Shown here: positions 6,189 through 7,365 of the stretch, piece by piece | Layout: each line of letters begins with the position of its first letter | Numbering within the stretch: the first letter of the stretch is position 1 | Source of the DNA: Gammaproteobacteria bacterium RIFCSPHIGHO2_02_FULL_42_13 | GTDB lineage: Bacteria > Pseudomonadota > Gammaproteobacteria > UBA12402 | Direction: 5' to 3' | DNA length: 7,365 bases | Assembly: GCA_001801405.1 (NCBI GenBank) | Contig: MGXQ01000066.1 | Coordinates: forward strand, 1 to 7,365 | Program-made: the position numbers and the translations under genes | Notes under the pieces: model-generated | What the model was told of the DNA's origin: nothing | The model's database searches: none | What the model saw: only the letters and a program-made list of their open reading frames with translations

Positions 6189-7365
6189 ATGGCTCGCAAA
6201 TCAACATTTAAAAGCTTTCTATGGTCGCTGGTCGTCATTATCACGGCTATCCTGGTCATGGCGCTTTTCGCGCTCGTCGTCTTTGAGTCAAGCCTACCCA
6301 ATGTGGAAACGCTCAAAGATGTGCATTTACAAGAACCATTGCGCGTGTTTACGCGCGACAATAAGTTAATTGCAGAATTTGGTACTATTCGTCGCATACC
6401 GATCACACTAGATGATGTCCCCAAACAACTCATTGCCGCAACACTGGCTACTGAAGACCAACGTTTTTACTCACACCCGGGTGTCGACTGGCTAGGTCTC
6501 GGACGCGCAGGCGTCAGCTTACTGCTCACCAGAGAAAAGAAAGAAGGCGGCAGCACCATCACAATGCAAGTCGCACGTAATTTCTTTTTAACGAACAAAA
6601 AAACCTATAACCGAAAAATCAAAGAAATTTTATTAGCATTAAAAATCGATCATGAATTTTCAAAGGATAAAATATTAGAACTTTATTTTAATAAAATATT
6701 TTATGGCAGTCGCGCTTACGGCATTGCAGCGGCCGCGCAAGTGTATTATGGCAAAACACCGAACGAGCTCACCTTGCCCGAAATGGCGATGTTAGTCGGT
6801 TTGCCAAAAGCACCTTCATCTTTAAACCCTATCTATCACCCGCAGGCCGCGCTCGATCGTCGCAATCATGTGTTAACACGCATGCATGATTTGCATTATA
6901 TCGATACCGCCACTTACAACCAAGCCATCCGTGCACCATTGACCGCAACACCACATGAATTACGGGTTTCAGTGTCAGCGCCTTACGTAGCTGAAATGGT
7001 GCGTCAACTCATGTTAAAACAATTTGATCAAAAAACATATGATGAAGGTTATGACGTTTACACCACGATAGATAGTCAACTGCAACAAAATGCGAATGCC
7101 GCTGTCATGAAAGGATTGCTCGCTTATGACAAACGACATGGCTATCGCGGGTCGATTCAACATCTCAATAACGTTGATACCGATCACTTAGATAATGCCA
7201 GCAAAATATTATCGCAAACACCGACGATTAATGGGTTACAACCTGCGCTCATCGTAAAAATAGACGGCCAGTCTGCCGATGCATTATTAAAAACAGGTAA
7301 TACGGTAACGATTCCTTGGTCCGGATTATCTTGGGCAAGACGGCAGACCATGAAAGATACACAAG
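6189..7365 (+). CDS. mrcA: Penicillin-binding protein 1A (class A PBP), N-terminal part; runs off the window end
   Basis: This is a bifunctional peptidoglycan synthase of the inner membrane. The visible 392 residues cover the membrane anchor (about 11-34) and the complete GT51 glycosyltransferase domain, which polymerises lipid II. All five GT51 motifs are present: EDQRFYSHPGVDWLGL (89-104, catalytic Glu89), GGSTITMQVARNFFL (120-134), RKIKEILLALKI (142-153, Glu146), KDKILELYFNKIFYG (159-173), and the AAQVYYGK to LVGLPKAPSSLNP stretch (182-214). YTTIDSQLQQNANAAV (291-306) marks the linker to the transpeptidase half, and the OB-like insert typical of PBP1A begins near residue 317. The penicillin-binding Ser and KTG motifs lie beyond the window. 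The ATG at 6189 has no Shine-Dalgarno sequence and lies only 10 bp after a perfect TATAAT. Its N-terminus (MARKSTFKSFLW plus helix) is nevertheless normal for the family. Orthology to mrcA/ponA is supported by the divergent pilM neighbour. Confidence 0.96.
   Translation, partial: MARKSTFKSFLWSLVVIITAILVMALFALVVFESSLPNVETLKDVHLQEPLRVFTRDNKLIAEFGTIRRIPITLDDVPKQLIAATLATEDQRFYSHPGVDWLGLGRAGVSLLLTREKKEGGSTITMQVARNFFLTNKKTYNRKIKEILLALKIDHEFSKDKILELYFNKIFYGSRAYGIAAAAQVYYGKTPNELTLPEMAMLVGLPKAPSSLNPIYHPQAALDRRNHVLTRMHDLHYIDTATYNQAIRAPLTATPHELRVSVSAPYVAEMVRQLMLKQFDQKTYDEGYDVYTTIDSQLQQNANAAVMKGLLAYDKRHGYRGSIQHLNNVDTDHLDNASKILSQTPTINGLQPALIVKIDGQSADALLKTGNTVTIPWSGLSWARRQTMKDTQ

Noticed and set aside
6185..6433. 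Minus-strand 82-codon open frame over the start of the PBP1A gene
   Set aside because: The opposite strand encodes the PBP1A anchor and the start of its GT51 domain, so this is a shadow frame.

Overview
The window looks like part of a gammaproteobacterial chromosome with moderately low GC. The main evidence is at the right end, where a class A penicillin-binding protein gene (mrcA/ponA type) is transcribed away from pilM/hofM. This is the conserved gammaproteobacterial arrangement ponA <-> pilMNOPQ (hofMNOPQ in E. coli, comA-E in Haemophilus). A reduced pilus locus, a dispersed 'acccaggctac' palindrome, a peptide importer and an unrecognised soluble protein would suit a host-associated Legionellales/Coxiella-like bacterium, but that placement is inference only.

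Layout, left to right. Bases 1-75 hold a putative promoter region with three TACAGTA/TACTGTA repeats. Bases 76-1509 (+) encode a DUF234-type AAA ATPase with a C-terminal PD-(D/E)XK nuclease-like domain. Bases 1510-1787 are non-coding: a roughly 110-bp REP-like palindromic repeat at 1534-1645, then a good candidate promoter. Bases 1788-3233 (+) encode a POT/Dtp-family peptide transporter. Its stop codon abuts the stop codon of a convergent unrecognised gene (3234-4142, -), which has its own extended -10 promoter. Bases 4188-5279 (-) encode the most striking gene: the first ~60 residues are PilN/HofN (INFLPWRE peptide plus one membrane helix) and the rest is the C-terminal part of a PilQ/HofQ secretin. 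It is joined by an ATGA overlap to a short pilM/hofM gene (5276-6025, -). Bases 6026-6188 form a divergent promoter region. Bases 6189 to the window end (+) encode the N-terminal part of penicillin-binding protein 1A.

Functionally, PilM and the PilN-PilQ fusion appear to be a shortened version of the type IV pilus/DNA-uptake alignment complex. pilO, pilP, the periplasmic part of pilN and the front of pilQ are absent, while the parts that would carry the PilM-PilN contact and the secretin barrel are kept in one intact frame. Whether this is a working simplified machine or a still-open relic cannot be decided from sequence alone. The ATPase, the transporter and the unknown gene show no evident functional link to it.
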